Under the pieces are notes generated by a model that saw only the letters and a program-made list of their open reading frames with translations, did no database searches and was not told the DNA's origin. Positions 32,459 to 43,158 of a stretch of 64,000 nucleotides of DNA are shown here, one piece after another. The DNA is from Trichodelitschia bisporula (lineage: Eukaryota > Ascomycota > Dothideomycetes > Phaeotrichales > Phaeotrichaceae). Both the position numbers and the translations under genes were made by a program. The stretch lies in NCBI GenBank assembly GCA_010356995.1, contig ML996692.1, positions 62,001-126,000 of the forward strand, given 5' to 3'. Every line of letters starts with the position of its first letter. Position 1 is the stretch's first letter.

Positions 32459-32827
32459 CAGTCGCTCTTGCCTTTCTGTGCCTCAAGTCCCCCCCCCCCC
32501 AAAAGCCTCTTGGTGTCTATCACCAATCCAATGGTTTCTCCTCAGGCCACCAAACGTCCACATTCAGGCTCATCACCTCTCGCCATACTCACCACACGTT
32601 GTCTTGGTGGAAACGCTCGATTCTTTTGGCTTCAACTTCCCCCCAAAACCTAACTCCCCTCCCCCGCCACCATCCCAGTGATCTACCATATCTGAGTGAA
32701 CCGTCCCCCCCGCCCCCGCCCCGCAAATTCTAGTTCTAGTTCTATCCATCTCTCTCCTCCGCAGGCCCCGTTCCGCTATCATTTATGGACAATACCCCTA
32801 ACCCGTCCATGAACCCTTCCGCAAGGA

Positions 32828-34973
32828 ATGAAGATCACTTCTATCATCGCCTGGCCCTATCGGAAGTTTCAGCACCCATGGCAGGACCACGTCCGCCAGT
32901 TCGAGTATCTCGACTGGGACTCGCAGCGCAAGCTTGCGTACCAGCAGATTGACAAAGGCGGCTTCGGCTATTGGACTGTCATCGTCGCTGGTGCTGGCTT
33001 TATGACCGATGCCTACGACGTAGGTTTGTCCGTGTGTTGAACTCTTGATTTCGATCCCCCCGAGGCTGAGGCTATGTCTCTAGATCTTTGCGGTCAACAC
33101 GGTGTTGCCCATGCTCCAGATCGTCTACTGGAATGGCAACATGCCGGCGGCCAACGAGGTGCTGATAAACCTCTCGCTACTCGTCGGCACCTTTTTCGGC
33201 CAGCTCGTGTTTGGCGTGCTGGCCGACCGTTATGGCCGCAAGAGGATGTACGGCATCGAGCTTCTAATCTTGATCGTAGCGAACCTCTTCATGGCCCTCA
33301 CGTCAAAGGGCTTGCTGCGCTCGACCAACCGCCTAGCGTGGATCGCGGCCTGGCGCTTCATCATGGGCATCGGCATTGGTATGTGTCACCTGGCGCTCCA
33401 CTTCCTCCTTAGACTGACCCCCTCATCCAGGCGCCGACTATCCCCTTAGCGCTGGGATAACAGCAGAGTAAGCTAGAAGGCCTCGCACCGGTTCTCATGC
33501 TCACTGAGTAGGTTTGCTCCCCGTCGCCATCGTCACCGTATGCTCTCGGCCCTGTTTTTCATGCAGCCCATCGGCGCGCTGATGGCCAACGTTGTTACCG
33601 TCGTCGCCGTCAGCATCACGCGGAACATGATGCCAGCCGGCGCGGGAATGTATAACTGCAACGACGAGTGCGCAGCCGCTGTCGACATCACCTGGCGCTG
33701 GGTCGTCGGCCTCGGAATGGTACCACCCGCACTTGCCATCTCCATGCGTTGGTGGATACCCGAGTCCCCGCGCTACATCCTCGAAGTGGAAAAGGACCCG
33801 GACCGCGCGCACCAGGACATCCAGGCCTATTACAACCCATCGCCCAGCATCCTCCCAAACCACTCATCGCCTCCGGAGGACGAGGAGGCGATTCGCGGCG
33901 GCAGCGTCACTGAGAGCCATACTACGTCCTCACCAGGACAGGCGACGCTGATGTTTGGCGAGCAGAACACGCTCGCATTTGGGGAGCCCGTCGGGATGAA
34001 GGATCTGCAGCTGCCGGATGCAGCCATCGCTCCGAGCTCGTCATCGACCGCCCCGCCTGGCAATCTCGTACGCAAGGAAACATGGAGCGAGTACTGGCGC
34101 GGGCTGTGGACGTTTTTGCGAACGGATGGCAACTGGACGGACCTGGCTGGCACGTCGCTCACGTGGATGATGCTCGATTTTGCTTTCTATTTCCTCTCGG
34201 TCAATAACCCGAAGATCTTGAACAAGCTGTGGAACACCATGCCGAGCAAGTCGGTAGGCGACACGCTGATGGAAAACGGCTATCGCGCCATGATTGCGGT
34301 CTCGATAGGGGCGTTGCTGGGCGGTGCTGTGTTTATCTCCATGGCGCGGTACAGATGGGAGATCCAGCTGTACGGCTTCTGGGTCCTGGCGGCCAACTTC
34401 GTCATGGTGGGCGTGTGCTTTGTTGTGTTGCTAGGCACGCGCTACTTTGCGGCTGTCATCGTGCTCTACTCCATCTCCAGCTTCTTCTTTGATTTTGGAC
34501 CGAACACGTCGACGTTCGTGGTATGTCGTCGACTCTTAAATGACGCTAGATAAGGCTGACACGTCCAGATCGCCGCCGAAGTCTTCCCCACCAAATACCG
34601 CTGTACCTGCCACGGCGTCTCCGCCGCCGCGGGTAAACTCGGCTCTATCCTCGCGCAGATATTTTTGGCGTATGCAAAGTTCGGCGGTCTGAACGTCAAT
34701 GCTCCGCACTCGCAGTGGCTGGGCTGGGTGTTGCTGATGTAGGCGACTTCGCTATACTCTCGTATCCCTTGTCTGACAGAACGCAGATTTACCATCTGGA
34801 TGGTCTTCGGTGCGCTGATTACCAAGGTGTGGGTGCCGCGGCCAGTGGACATCTGGGGCCGGAGTCGGAGTCTGGAGGATTTGGGACGGGGGAAGAAGCA
34901 CCGCCAGCGGATCGAGAAGGAGGAAAGGGAGATTTGGATGACGTTTGCGGATAGTATGGGAAATCGGGAGTAG
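32828..34973 (+). CDS. Phosphate:H+ symporter, Pho84/PHO-5 type
   Basis: A high-affinity inorganic phosphate importer of the MFS phosphate:H+ symporter family, plasma membrane. Six exons (32828-33019, 33084-33378, 33431-33467, 33512-34520, 34569-34738, 34787-34973) give 629 aa. Family blocks: DSQRKLAYQQIDKGGFGYW, GFMTDAYD, IFAVNTVLPM, DRYGRKRMYG, GIGADYPLSAGITAE (signature GADYPLS), WRWVVGLGMVPP and FPTKYRCTCHG. The ends of exon 1/exon 2, 2/3 and 3/4 all rejoin these blocks. The middle loop (about 270-370) is Ser/Pro/Asp-rich. The start is uncertain: the ATG at 32828 keeps frame, but the ATG at 32785 opens another frame whose product (NPSARNEDHFYHRLALSE) resembles the usual N-terminus of this family. 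The site CACGTGGG upstream suggests control by phosphate starvation. Confidence 0.9.
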
Positions 34974-35304
34974 GGATTTGTTTGACAGGTACATAGCTGG
35001 CGTTGGTTTTGATTGAGTTTGGCGTTGGGGTGTCTTTGGTTTTTGTCGGATACCCTTTCTTTCTTTAGTGAGGGTGTGGTCCGATTGAGACGTGGATGTT
35101 GGTCATGATGAGTGGTATGGTACTTGTAACGATACTGAATGGAGCACAGTCCGGATAGGCCGCAGAGTCAAACATCCGTGGAAGACAAAGCTAATAATAA
35201 TAATGCTCACTTAACCGCTCGCTTGTTATATCCCGCATCAGCCACACAACCCTCCCAAACAAAAACCAACCAACCCCCCTTAAACTGAACACGAACGGGT
35301 ATAT
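34974..35304. other. Convergent intergenic spacer
   Basis: 331 bp between two convergent genes. An AATAATAATAAT run (about 35192-35204) and T-rich stretches could help 3' processing. No gene is seen. Confidence 0.5.
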
Positions 35305-38300
35305 CTACGCCCCACCTCCACCTCCCCGCTGCCGCCTCAGCTCCTCCTCCCTCAAACTCTGCTTCTTAACATACTCAAGCACAATCTCCTCCTCCCGCCG
35401 CTCCTTCTCCCTCGCTTCTTCCTCCGCCCGACTCGCCTCCAGCGCCGCAGTCCACTCTTCATCCCCTTCTTCCTCAGCCGGCGGTGCCCCTGTGGGACCG
35501 CGCATCGGGCTCCGCGAAGGCACGGGGGGTACTTCGTGAGATGGCGTGCTCTGGTGAAGGAGGGACTCGTGTAACGCCCGCGCCAGCGCCGCATCCTCAT
35601 CGTCATACTCGGCCGGCGCAGCGTTGAACGTGTCGTTGCTTGAGCTCGGGACGGTCGCCGCCATCTCCCTCGCCTGATCCAACCCGCGCTCCGCCTTCGG
35701 TTCACGCTTCCCCCCCCCACCACCAAGTCCACACGCCTCGCACTTCTTCACCAAACCCTCCGGCCTCAACCGGTGAAGCACACACCCGCCCCTCCCCCAG
35801 TCCGCGCGGCGCATATCCACCCACTGCGTCAACGCCTCGACTTCTTTCTCCCCCACCCTATGCCCCCCCTTTTTCGCCTCCGCCAACACCTCCAAATAAG
35901 CCCTCACAACCTCCGCCTTAACCCCCGCGTCCACACCCACGAATTCCTCCCACCCCTGCGCCGTCCGCGCAGCGACGATGTAGCCTTCGACACTGGGGCC
36001 GAGCGCCTGCTGCACAGCCTTATAGACACCCTTCATCGCATAAGCAGGCAGTGCAAAACCGCCCGCACTCGTCTTAGCCACCACGCCCGCCATCCCCCTC
36101 CCCATACCCTTGATAAACCCCGCCGCGCCCTCCTCCTTCGCGCCCTTCAGCGGCTGCGTAACCAACCCCGTGATCCCATCAAACACACCTAGACCAAACT
36201 CGCGCCCCGCGGCCGCGAGACCGCTCTTCATCCCGGTCACGCGCGTTGCAGGGCGTACTTCCTCGCCGTAGAGCCGGGGGACGTTGTGGAAGCCTTTGCT
36301 TATGCCGAGCATCAGGTCCATTGGGCTCTTGAGGCCGGCGCCTACGATGCGGGATAGGCCTTTGCCGGTACCCAGGGCGGCGTCGAGGGTTGTGTCGTTG
36401 TCTGGGATCAGGGAGTCGGAGACTTGCCGGAGGTGTTCGCGGCGGTGGTGGCTTGCTGGGGAGGGGGAGCGGGAGTGGGTTGGGGAGAGGGAGCGGAGGG
36501 CTTCGCCTAGGGAGCGGCGGGGGGGTGGGGAGAGGGATTCGGAGGTTGGGGTGGTGGAGGTTGTGGATTCGTGGGTTAGGGGGGTTGGTTGCCCAGGGGT
36601 TGGCTTGTGGGGGATGGAGTTGGAGCGGTGGGTTGAGGGGAGGGAGAGTTGTGAGCTAGCGGGGGAGGCTGTGAGGGTTGCGCTTGTGCTGCTGGGAGTA
36701 GCCGTCTCGGGTGCTTTGCCCTTCGCTTTGTCCTCTTTGGCCTTCTCCCTTTCGGCCCGCTTCTCGGCATCGGGGTAGATTGAAAGGAGCTTCAGGGTCG
36801 AAACCGGGAAGTCGGCAAAGCCCATCATCACGCCCGTCAAGGTTCCAGTGATGGCAACGGCGCCACCCGTAATGGGGTCTGTCGGGCCGTCCTCTGTGTC
36901 GTACTCCCGAGGCCGATATCTGGCTCGTTAGCTCCTGCCTTATCCACGGTTAATAAACTCACAGCTTAAGGTCCGAGAACCCGACGACCTCCTTCTCAGC
37001 CAAAATATACGCCGCCAGTGCACTGAGGCGAATCTGCGTCCGCTTTACCCGCCAAACCGCCACCCGGTCCGGTAGGATCATGCAGCGCATCTTGTCCACA
37101 CCCAGCATCTGATGGAAATCCAGCGCGCCCTTATCCGCCCCCTGCTCTTGGCTGATTTTCGCAGACAACTCTTTTGCCTTCTCCAGCGATGACGGCTTCA
37201 GCGCTTCCATAATCGCCGCAGCCAGTTTCTCTGCCGTCAGTTCCTTGGACGGAATCGGCTGCGGGCCTGCCCCGGCGCGCGCCACCATGGAACCCCAGAA
37301 GGGCTGGTCCCCGAAGAATGGCACCACGACGGTCGGCTTGCCCGCTGAAATGCCTGCGGCGGTAGTTCCTGCTCCGCCATGATGCACCACGCACGAGACG
37401 TGCTGAAAGAGCCAGTCGTGCGGGATGTTGCCGAGCATGAAGACGCCCTCCGGGATACCGAGCTGGTCGGCACCGAAGCCGCCCCAGCCCTTAGAAACGA
37501 GGGCACGTTGACCAGTCCGGCGTACGGCGTCGAAAATGAGCTTAGTCATGCCGTTGGGGTCGTCAATAACGATAGAGCCGAAACCGATGTACACGGGCGG
37601 GGGTCCGGCGTTGAGAAAGGCCTGAAGATCAGCGGGTGGCGTGAAGTTGGAGGCCAGGTTGAGGAAGTAGAAGCCGGCGATTGAGATGTGGTTGCCCCAG
37701 TCTTTTGGTTTGGGGATCAGAGCGGGGGACCAGCAATACGTGTACGGGATGCGCATGCGGTGAACTAGGCCCGGCGCCCACATTGAGTTCAGGGGATCCA
37801 AGCCCAGGTTATGTACTCGAAAGCGGTTTATGATATCCCCAAGGCCCTGCCACGTCAGCATGTCTACCAGTGCGTAGCTGATGTAGTTGGTCATGGAGAC
37901 ATCCGCATTCGTGGACTGGATGTTTGCCAGAGGGTGTGGAAACGATTGAGTGGGCGACCACGGCATCCTATTCTGTTAGCAAATCCCAAAATCTTGGAAA
38001 AGTCCCTACGTGAACATCATGTGCAGAGGGACGCCAAGTCTCTCAGCACAGTGAATATGGGCAAAACTAGGCGGATTCGCGATGATGGCATCCGCCACAA
38101 ATGGTCGAGAGGCTGGGTTATCCGAGTTCATCCAGTCCTCGATATTCTTGTCCGAAGCCTCAATTCCCGTACCATCACCAGCCTCGATGCAAGACCTCCA
38201 GCAGCCCTTGATCATCTCCTGGATTCCCTTGCGGCGCTTGCCTACATCTCCGTTACGCAGGCTATCAAATCCAGGCATCAGGCCCGGGTTTTTGACCATG

Positions 38301-39112
38301 AAGGCCATGAGCTCAGCGGGGTCGCCTCCAATGCTGAAAAACTCAAGACCAGATTCGGTAACGAAATCCCTGAAGACGGGATGGGTGGCTAGGCGCACAC
38401 GGTGACCGTATGTCTCCTTGAGGACCTTGCCCAGGGCCACGAAAGGCTGCACGTCGCCTCTGGATCCGACAACGTGAATGACGACATTCAGTGGAGGTGC
38501 TGGAGGTCCATCCGGGCTACCTCCCAATGAAACGGGAATGTATGGTGGAGGAAGCGGCTGCTCAGTGGCAGCCAGACGCTTGGGTTGGTTTCGAAGGGCC
38601 GGAACGAGAAGGTTGGAGACTCTGTGGGTCTTTTGGTTGATTCGGATATTGACACGTCCATCGTCTGTTCAAATAAGCCTCTCGTTCAATGCGGGGATGA
38701 GAAGAGCGTACCAGCGATTGAGGCATTTGTTCCCATGTCGTCATTCTCGTCGTGAATGGCTCCGAGGTTGGCGCTGTAGGCCGGAGGGGGCACATCGTTG
38801 GCATTTTGCTCATCGTTGAAGGACGCCTCATCAATGCCGCTGTTGTAGCCATAATAACTGTCAGCGCTTTTGCTAAACGAAACTGCTTAGCTGGGGAAGC
38901 TGCGTGAAACAACAAACTTACGCCGTAGACGGCCTAGGGCTGGGGGCTGATTTCTTGTCGACCGTAAAGGATGGGGTTTTCTGCTTTTGAAAATCATCCA
39001 TCATGTCCCATTCCTCAGCAGCAGAGCTGCCGGTGCCATTGTTTCCAGGCACACTGCCCGTAGACGGAGCTGTAGCTTTCGCATTGCTGTTTGGCGGGGT
39101 CGTGCGAGCCAT
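35305..39112 (-). CDS. Sterol 3-beta-glucosyltransferase-like protein with C-terminal UIMs
   Basis: A GT1/GT28-type enzyme expected to move glucose from UDP-glucose to a sterol or other lipid; relative of Atg26. Five exons (39112-38922, 38872-38712, 38664-38010, 37967-36963, 36919-35305) give 1208 aa. Residues 1-170 are low complexity and end in a VSNLLVPALRNQPKRLA segment. The GT28 N-lobe starts near residue 174 (NVVIHVVGSRGDVQPFVALG) and the UDP-sugar lobe near 430-600 carries SCVVHHGGAGTTAAGISAG and PTVVVPFFGDQPFWG. After LKLYRPREYDTED a region near 880-990 (GFHNVPRLYGEE, FDGITGLVTQPLKGAKEEG, GVVAKTSAGGFALPAYAMK) recalls the VPS13/ATG2-type C-terminal part seen in several fungal relatives. 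Three UIM-like helices (DEDAALARALHESLLH, EWTAALEASRAEEEA, EEIVLEYVKKQSLREEE) occupy about 1110-1200. The PH/GRAM region of Atg26 was not seen. Confidence 0.88.
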
Positions 39113-40437
39113 GGTGGGGGTTAGCGCCGAGCGCCTTGCCGATTTGATAGGTGCTGTAAGGCGCAGAGGATGCTGTAAGCTGCGAGTCTTTCGAAGAGCA
39201 TGAACTAGGTATCCAAAGGGTGATTGTGGAAGAGAAAAGGGGCAGATGTGCGGAGCAGAGGAGGTGGTTGTCGTGCTAAGATGTCGGGCTGAAGCTGGTG
39301 CCTGTGGCTGTGCAACGCGCCCTGTGAAGGCGAAACTGGGCTCAGTGACGTAACCGCGGAGAACACCAATCACAGTCCGTCTAATGCCCCTGACGCGGGG
39401 TCGTGACTGTGGCTTGGTAGGAGTCGGGAGTGGGGAGGTCTACAGTAGACTATTGGAGGTGAGATGTGCTAGTGATGGCCATCATGAAAGGCTGAAGAGA
39501 GTCTATCCCGAGACTTGCATGTTAGCGTGAAGCTACGATGTTTATGGGATACGTGTAGGTCAGGTTGAATTCTCTAAAGGCGATGATATGAGAGTCGCGG
39601 AAGATATTTAAACACATTATTCGATTTCGGTTGTCCTTGACAATGAAATCAGCGTCATAACATATGACGTTCCGGCTTCACAGTCCAACACGATATTGAC
39701 ATGTAAGGCTGAGGTAGGAATGGATGTCCAAAGACTGGGCGAAACAACGATATGGCACTCGGCTTAACCTTAACGGCCATTTAGTGCTGATGAATGATGA
39801 GATGCAGCTGCTGCGTCATACCAACCAAGTCATCACCTACGGCTCCGATATCTCGGCTCCGACCTGTCCGGCATAGAAGAGAAATCTTATGAATCCTTCA
39901 GCCGAGAGCATGCTTGCCGATCGATCAATGTACATGGGATCGGCTGTGACGGATGTTTAATCCGACCGATCGCAGAGCCGCAGACATAACTCCGCTTGGA
40001 ACAATGAATTTCTTAACATGCTTCATGCAGGTGTCCAGTCTGCGTCCGATCCAGGAGATAAACTGCAGAGACAGCGCAGAGACTATGCATGATCGTTATC
40101 TCACGAAGAAAGAACCACGATTGGGGGACCAAGGGGACCCTCGGGCGGCTGCCGCACGGACACGACGCCGTCGCTGAATTTTTTTCCCCTGCCGAACTGG
40201 GGTGGGACGTTGGTCGACTTTCGCGACCACCGCCGCTCCTTTGCATAAAAAACCCACCGACAGCTGCAACACTACAACATCAACTCTCCTTAAAGCTTTC
40301 ATACCAATTCTCGCTGACAGCCATCGCCGTTGCACACAATCGTCACTGGCACCGTTCCCAAGCGAACCCAAACTTTCATACAGCCTTCAGCCTCCCCCGC
40401 CAGAGGAGCGCAGATCACCCCGCAAACCACCGTCCCG
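39113..40437. other. Divergent promoter region, glucosyltransferase-like and PRPP synthetase genes
   Basis: 1.3 kb with no supported gene. The part next to the PRPP synthetase gene (40180-40437) has a TATA-like CATAAAAAA at 40244-40252 and a CA/CT-rich leader. Confidence 0.5.
40244..40252 (+). promoter_or_regulatory. TATA-like element of the PRPP synthetase gene
   Basis: CATAAAAAA, about 190 bp upstream of the ATG at 40438. The match to TATA is weak. Confidence 0.35.
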
Positions 40438-42391
40438 ATGCGCCAGACACGCATCTTCTCGGGTAGTTCACACCCGGCGCTCGTAGAGGTCATCTGCGAG
40501 CGCCTGGGCAAGAAGCCAGACCAGGTGCAGCTGGGAAAGTTTGCCAACGGCGAGACGAGCGTGCAGATTCGTGAGTGGCGCCACTCCGACATCCCTCGTC
40601 GCACCGCCTAACCACGAGTCGCAGAGACGTCAATTCGCAACCAGGATGTCTTTATCGTCCAGAGCGGCAGCAGCATGTATGAGGCCCACCTACTGCGCGA
40701 GTTACGCTGGAGTTGCGCTGATCGCTCAGGATCAACGACAATATCATGGAACTGCTGATCATGATCTCAGCTTGCAAGGGCGGGTCGGCGAAGTCCATCA
40801 CAGGCAAGTAGACCTCTTTGAATCCACAGTGCCACCGCTGACTACCGCAGCCGTGCTGCCCTACTTCCCGTACTCTCGCCAGTCGAAGAAGAAATCGCAC
40901 CGCGGCGCCATCACCGCGCGCATGATCGCCAACCTCCTCAACGTCGCCGGCGTCAACCACGTCATCACAATCGACCTACACGCCAGCCAAATGCAAGGCT
41001 TCTTCAAGTGCCCGGTGGACAACCTAGTCGCCGAGCCGCTGATCGCGCGCTGGATAAAGCACAACGTCGTCAACTGGAAGCAGGCCGTGATAGTGAGCAA
41101 GAATGCCGGCGGCACAAAGCGCGTCACTGCCCTAGCCGATGCCCTAAAACTCAGCTTCGGCATCGTGACCACCGACCGCCGCCGCAGCGGCTACGTCCCG
41201 CACTCCGACTTCTCCGTCAACGGCAGCCTGATCTTCGATAGACTCGCGGGAGGCGGCAGCCGGAGCGGCGTCTCGGATCACGAGGAAGACGCTCGCACGG
41301 AAATGCAACCGCACCCCGAAGACCGCTCCGACAAGTCCGACAAGACGACCGGAGAAAAGGCACCCTCCGACACGACGACCGGCGAGAAGACGCCCGAGCA
41401 TACCCCCGAGCATACTCCGCCCGAGGAGAAGCCTGCTACGGACGGTGCAGAGAAGCCAGAGAGTGTCGTGGGTGCCGGTAGCGCTAGCGTCACCAGCAGC
41501 AGCGGCCGTGTCTCCCGCACGCGCAACCGCGGGCCCTCCATCTCGCGTCACACCCATGGACCCTCCTCTGGCGTTCCCCCGAGCCCGCTCGCTAAATCCA
41601 CTCTCTCCCACCCGTCACCTAGTCCCTCGCCGACGCCGAGCCTGATGCGCGTGAGCACCGCGCCTATGGCGACGGCGAGCCATGGGGAGAGCGTGAGCGA
41701 GGAATTTACTGATGAGGTATGTGTTTGTGTGACTATGGATTTAAAGGGGATGCTGACCAGCCAGCGCGCGCGCAATGTGATCCACGGTCGCCTCGTCCAC
41801 GGGCACATCGTCGACGAAGACTACCCTTCCCCCGCCTCCTTCCACTCCGGCAGCGTGCACCGCGGCCGGGGCGGCTCGGAGGAAGACCCACCCGACAACA
41901 TGATGGCCTCGTTCCTCTCCACCGTGTCCTCGCTGCGCCAGGGCGCCGAAATGACCGCGCTGGGCGGGTCGCTCGACGCCGGGACTGTGAGCGAGGACGA
42001 AGAGGAAGATCTCAAGAACCCGGAGTTCGAAACTACGGCTACGCTGGTGGGGGATGTTAAAGACCGCCCGGTTATTTTGCTGGATGATATCATTGATAAG
42101 GCGGGGAGCTGGATTGCGGCGGCGGAGACGGTGGTTAAGCGCGGCGGGGCGACGAAGGTGTATTGCGTTGCTACGCATGGACTCTTCGGTGGGACGGCCC
42201 TGGAGGAGTTGGAGGAGTGTGGGTGCATCGAGGGAATTGTGGTTACGAACAGTTTCCCCATTCCGCCGGAGCGCAGGGCGCGGTGCAAGAAGTTGGTGAT
42301 GCTGGATGTGGCCCCACTGCTGGCGGAGGCGATTCGGAGGAATCATAATGGGGAGAGTATTAGCCAGCTTTTTATGCACTTTGCGGACTAG
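40438..42391 (+). CDS. prs5: Ribose-phosphate pyrophosphokinase (PRPP synthetase), long form with insertion
   Basis: Makes PRPP from ribose-5-phosphate and ATP for nucleotide, His and Trp synthesis. Five exons (40438-40570, 40625-40676, 40730-40803, 40851-41716, 41765-42391) give 583 aa. The start MRQTRIFSGSSHPALVEVIC is the usual N-terminus, and exons 2-3 give QTSIRNQDVFIVQSGSS and MINDNIMELLIMISACKGGS. Intron 3 has a GC donor (AG/GCAAGT, 40804), the only way to keep the frame into AVLPYFPYSRQ. Catalytic blocks: IDLHASQMQGFF and SKNAGGTKRV. The domain is split by an insertion of about 270 residues rich in Ser, Pro, Thr and Glu (residues about 195-468), like the non-homologous regions of yeast Prs1 and Prs5. 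The PRPP-binding loop, usually DxxDTGGT-like, reads DDIIDKAGSW. A 48-nt in-frame intron precedes RARNVIHG. It ends GESISQLFMHFAD. Confidence 0.9.
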
Positions 42392-42544
42392 GACTAGCGG
42401 GATAGTTCTAGCGGGAGGGGGGTGAAGGAGGAGGGAGGATGGGTTTGGGCGTTATGGGCCGGGTAAACTGATATACCAGCACGGTGTTAGGGAAAGGGTT
42501 TACTCTATGAGTGCGGGGCTAGATGTACGGCGTATGTCTAATTT

Positions 42545-42925
42545 GATATCCTGCCCGCTTGCAATGCTGGAGTGACTGTCTTCGTGTTGGCAAGTGCATG
42601 CGCTGTTCAATCATTCAACTTGTCTGCTTGGGCTCGACTAGTTCCCGTATCGCAGTTCAGGTTGGTGCCCTTCCCGCATGCGATGCTGGAGTGCTGGTAG
42701 GATTCTTCACAGTACTCCGCGGTGGCAAGCGCATCGCTGTTCGTTCAACTTGTCTACTTGTGCCTGTCTGTGCCCGATATCTGGGTCCAAGCTGGTGTGC
42801 TGCTGGCATGCGATGCTGGAGTGCCTGTATGGCCCCTCCCGGTACTCTGCGTCAGCAAGGGCATGCGCATTTCGCTCTACTTGCCTGCTTGTGCTCATCT
42901 GTCCCCCATTATCTCGATCCAGACA
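42545..42925 (+). repeat. Diverged tandem repeat, three units of about 120-130 bp
   Basis: Units anchor at ATGCTGGAGTG near 42564, 42684 and 42814. Each unit then has GGCAAGxGCATGCGC (or GCAAGCGCATCGC), a TTCAACTTGTCTxCTTG-like block and a GTATC/TATC-rich end. Spacing is 120 then about 130 bp. Identity seems about 65-75 percent by eye. They lie just past the PRPP synthetase 3' end. Confidence 0.65.
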
Positions 42926-43120
42926 CGGAGTGTCAGGTGGATCCACTGCCTAAGTCTACCTAGCAGATCAGCCTTGAGTAAAGTCTTCGGCGCCTTGGAT
43001 ACTCATCTCTGAGGGTCCTATCATGCCTTTCCAGAACATCAGCGGAGACGGCGTCAGCTGCTTAGAAAAACTCCCTTTCCCATCGTCGAGGTGATAGAGA
43101 CCAGAGAAATACCAGAGAGA

Positions 43121-43158
43121 CTCCAGAACACACCAGAACACACCAGAACACACCAGAG
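43121..43158 (+). repeat. Short tandem repeat CACCAGAACA
   Basis: The 10-mer occurs at 43131 and 43141 with variant copies at 43121 (CTCCAGAACA) and 43151 (CACCAGAGAC). Related CCAGAGA words precede it from 43101. Confidence 0.7.

Larger units (their letters stand above)
31475..32784. other. Intergenic: divergent promoter of the Pro/Ser-rich gene and phosphate transporter
   Basis: 1.3 kb with no supported gene. It carries a CACGTGGG site and a tandem 12-mer (separate entries) and long C/T-rich leader DNA from 32480 to 32780. Confidence 0.55.

Noticed and set aside
40541-40850. PRPP synthetase start at 40541
   Set aside because: That frame runs through introns; exons from 40438 give the canonical N-terminus.
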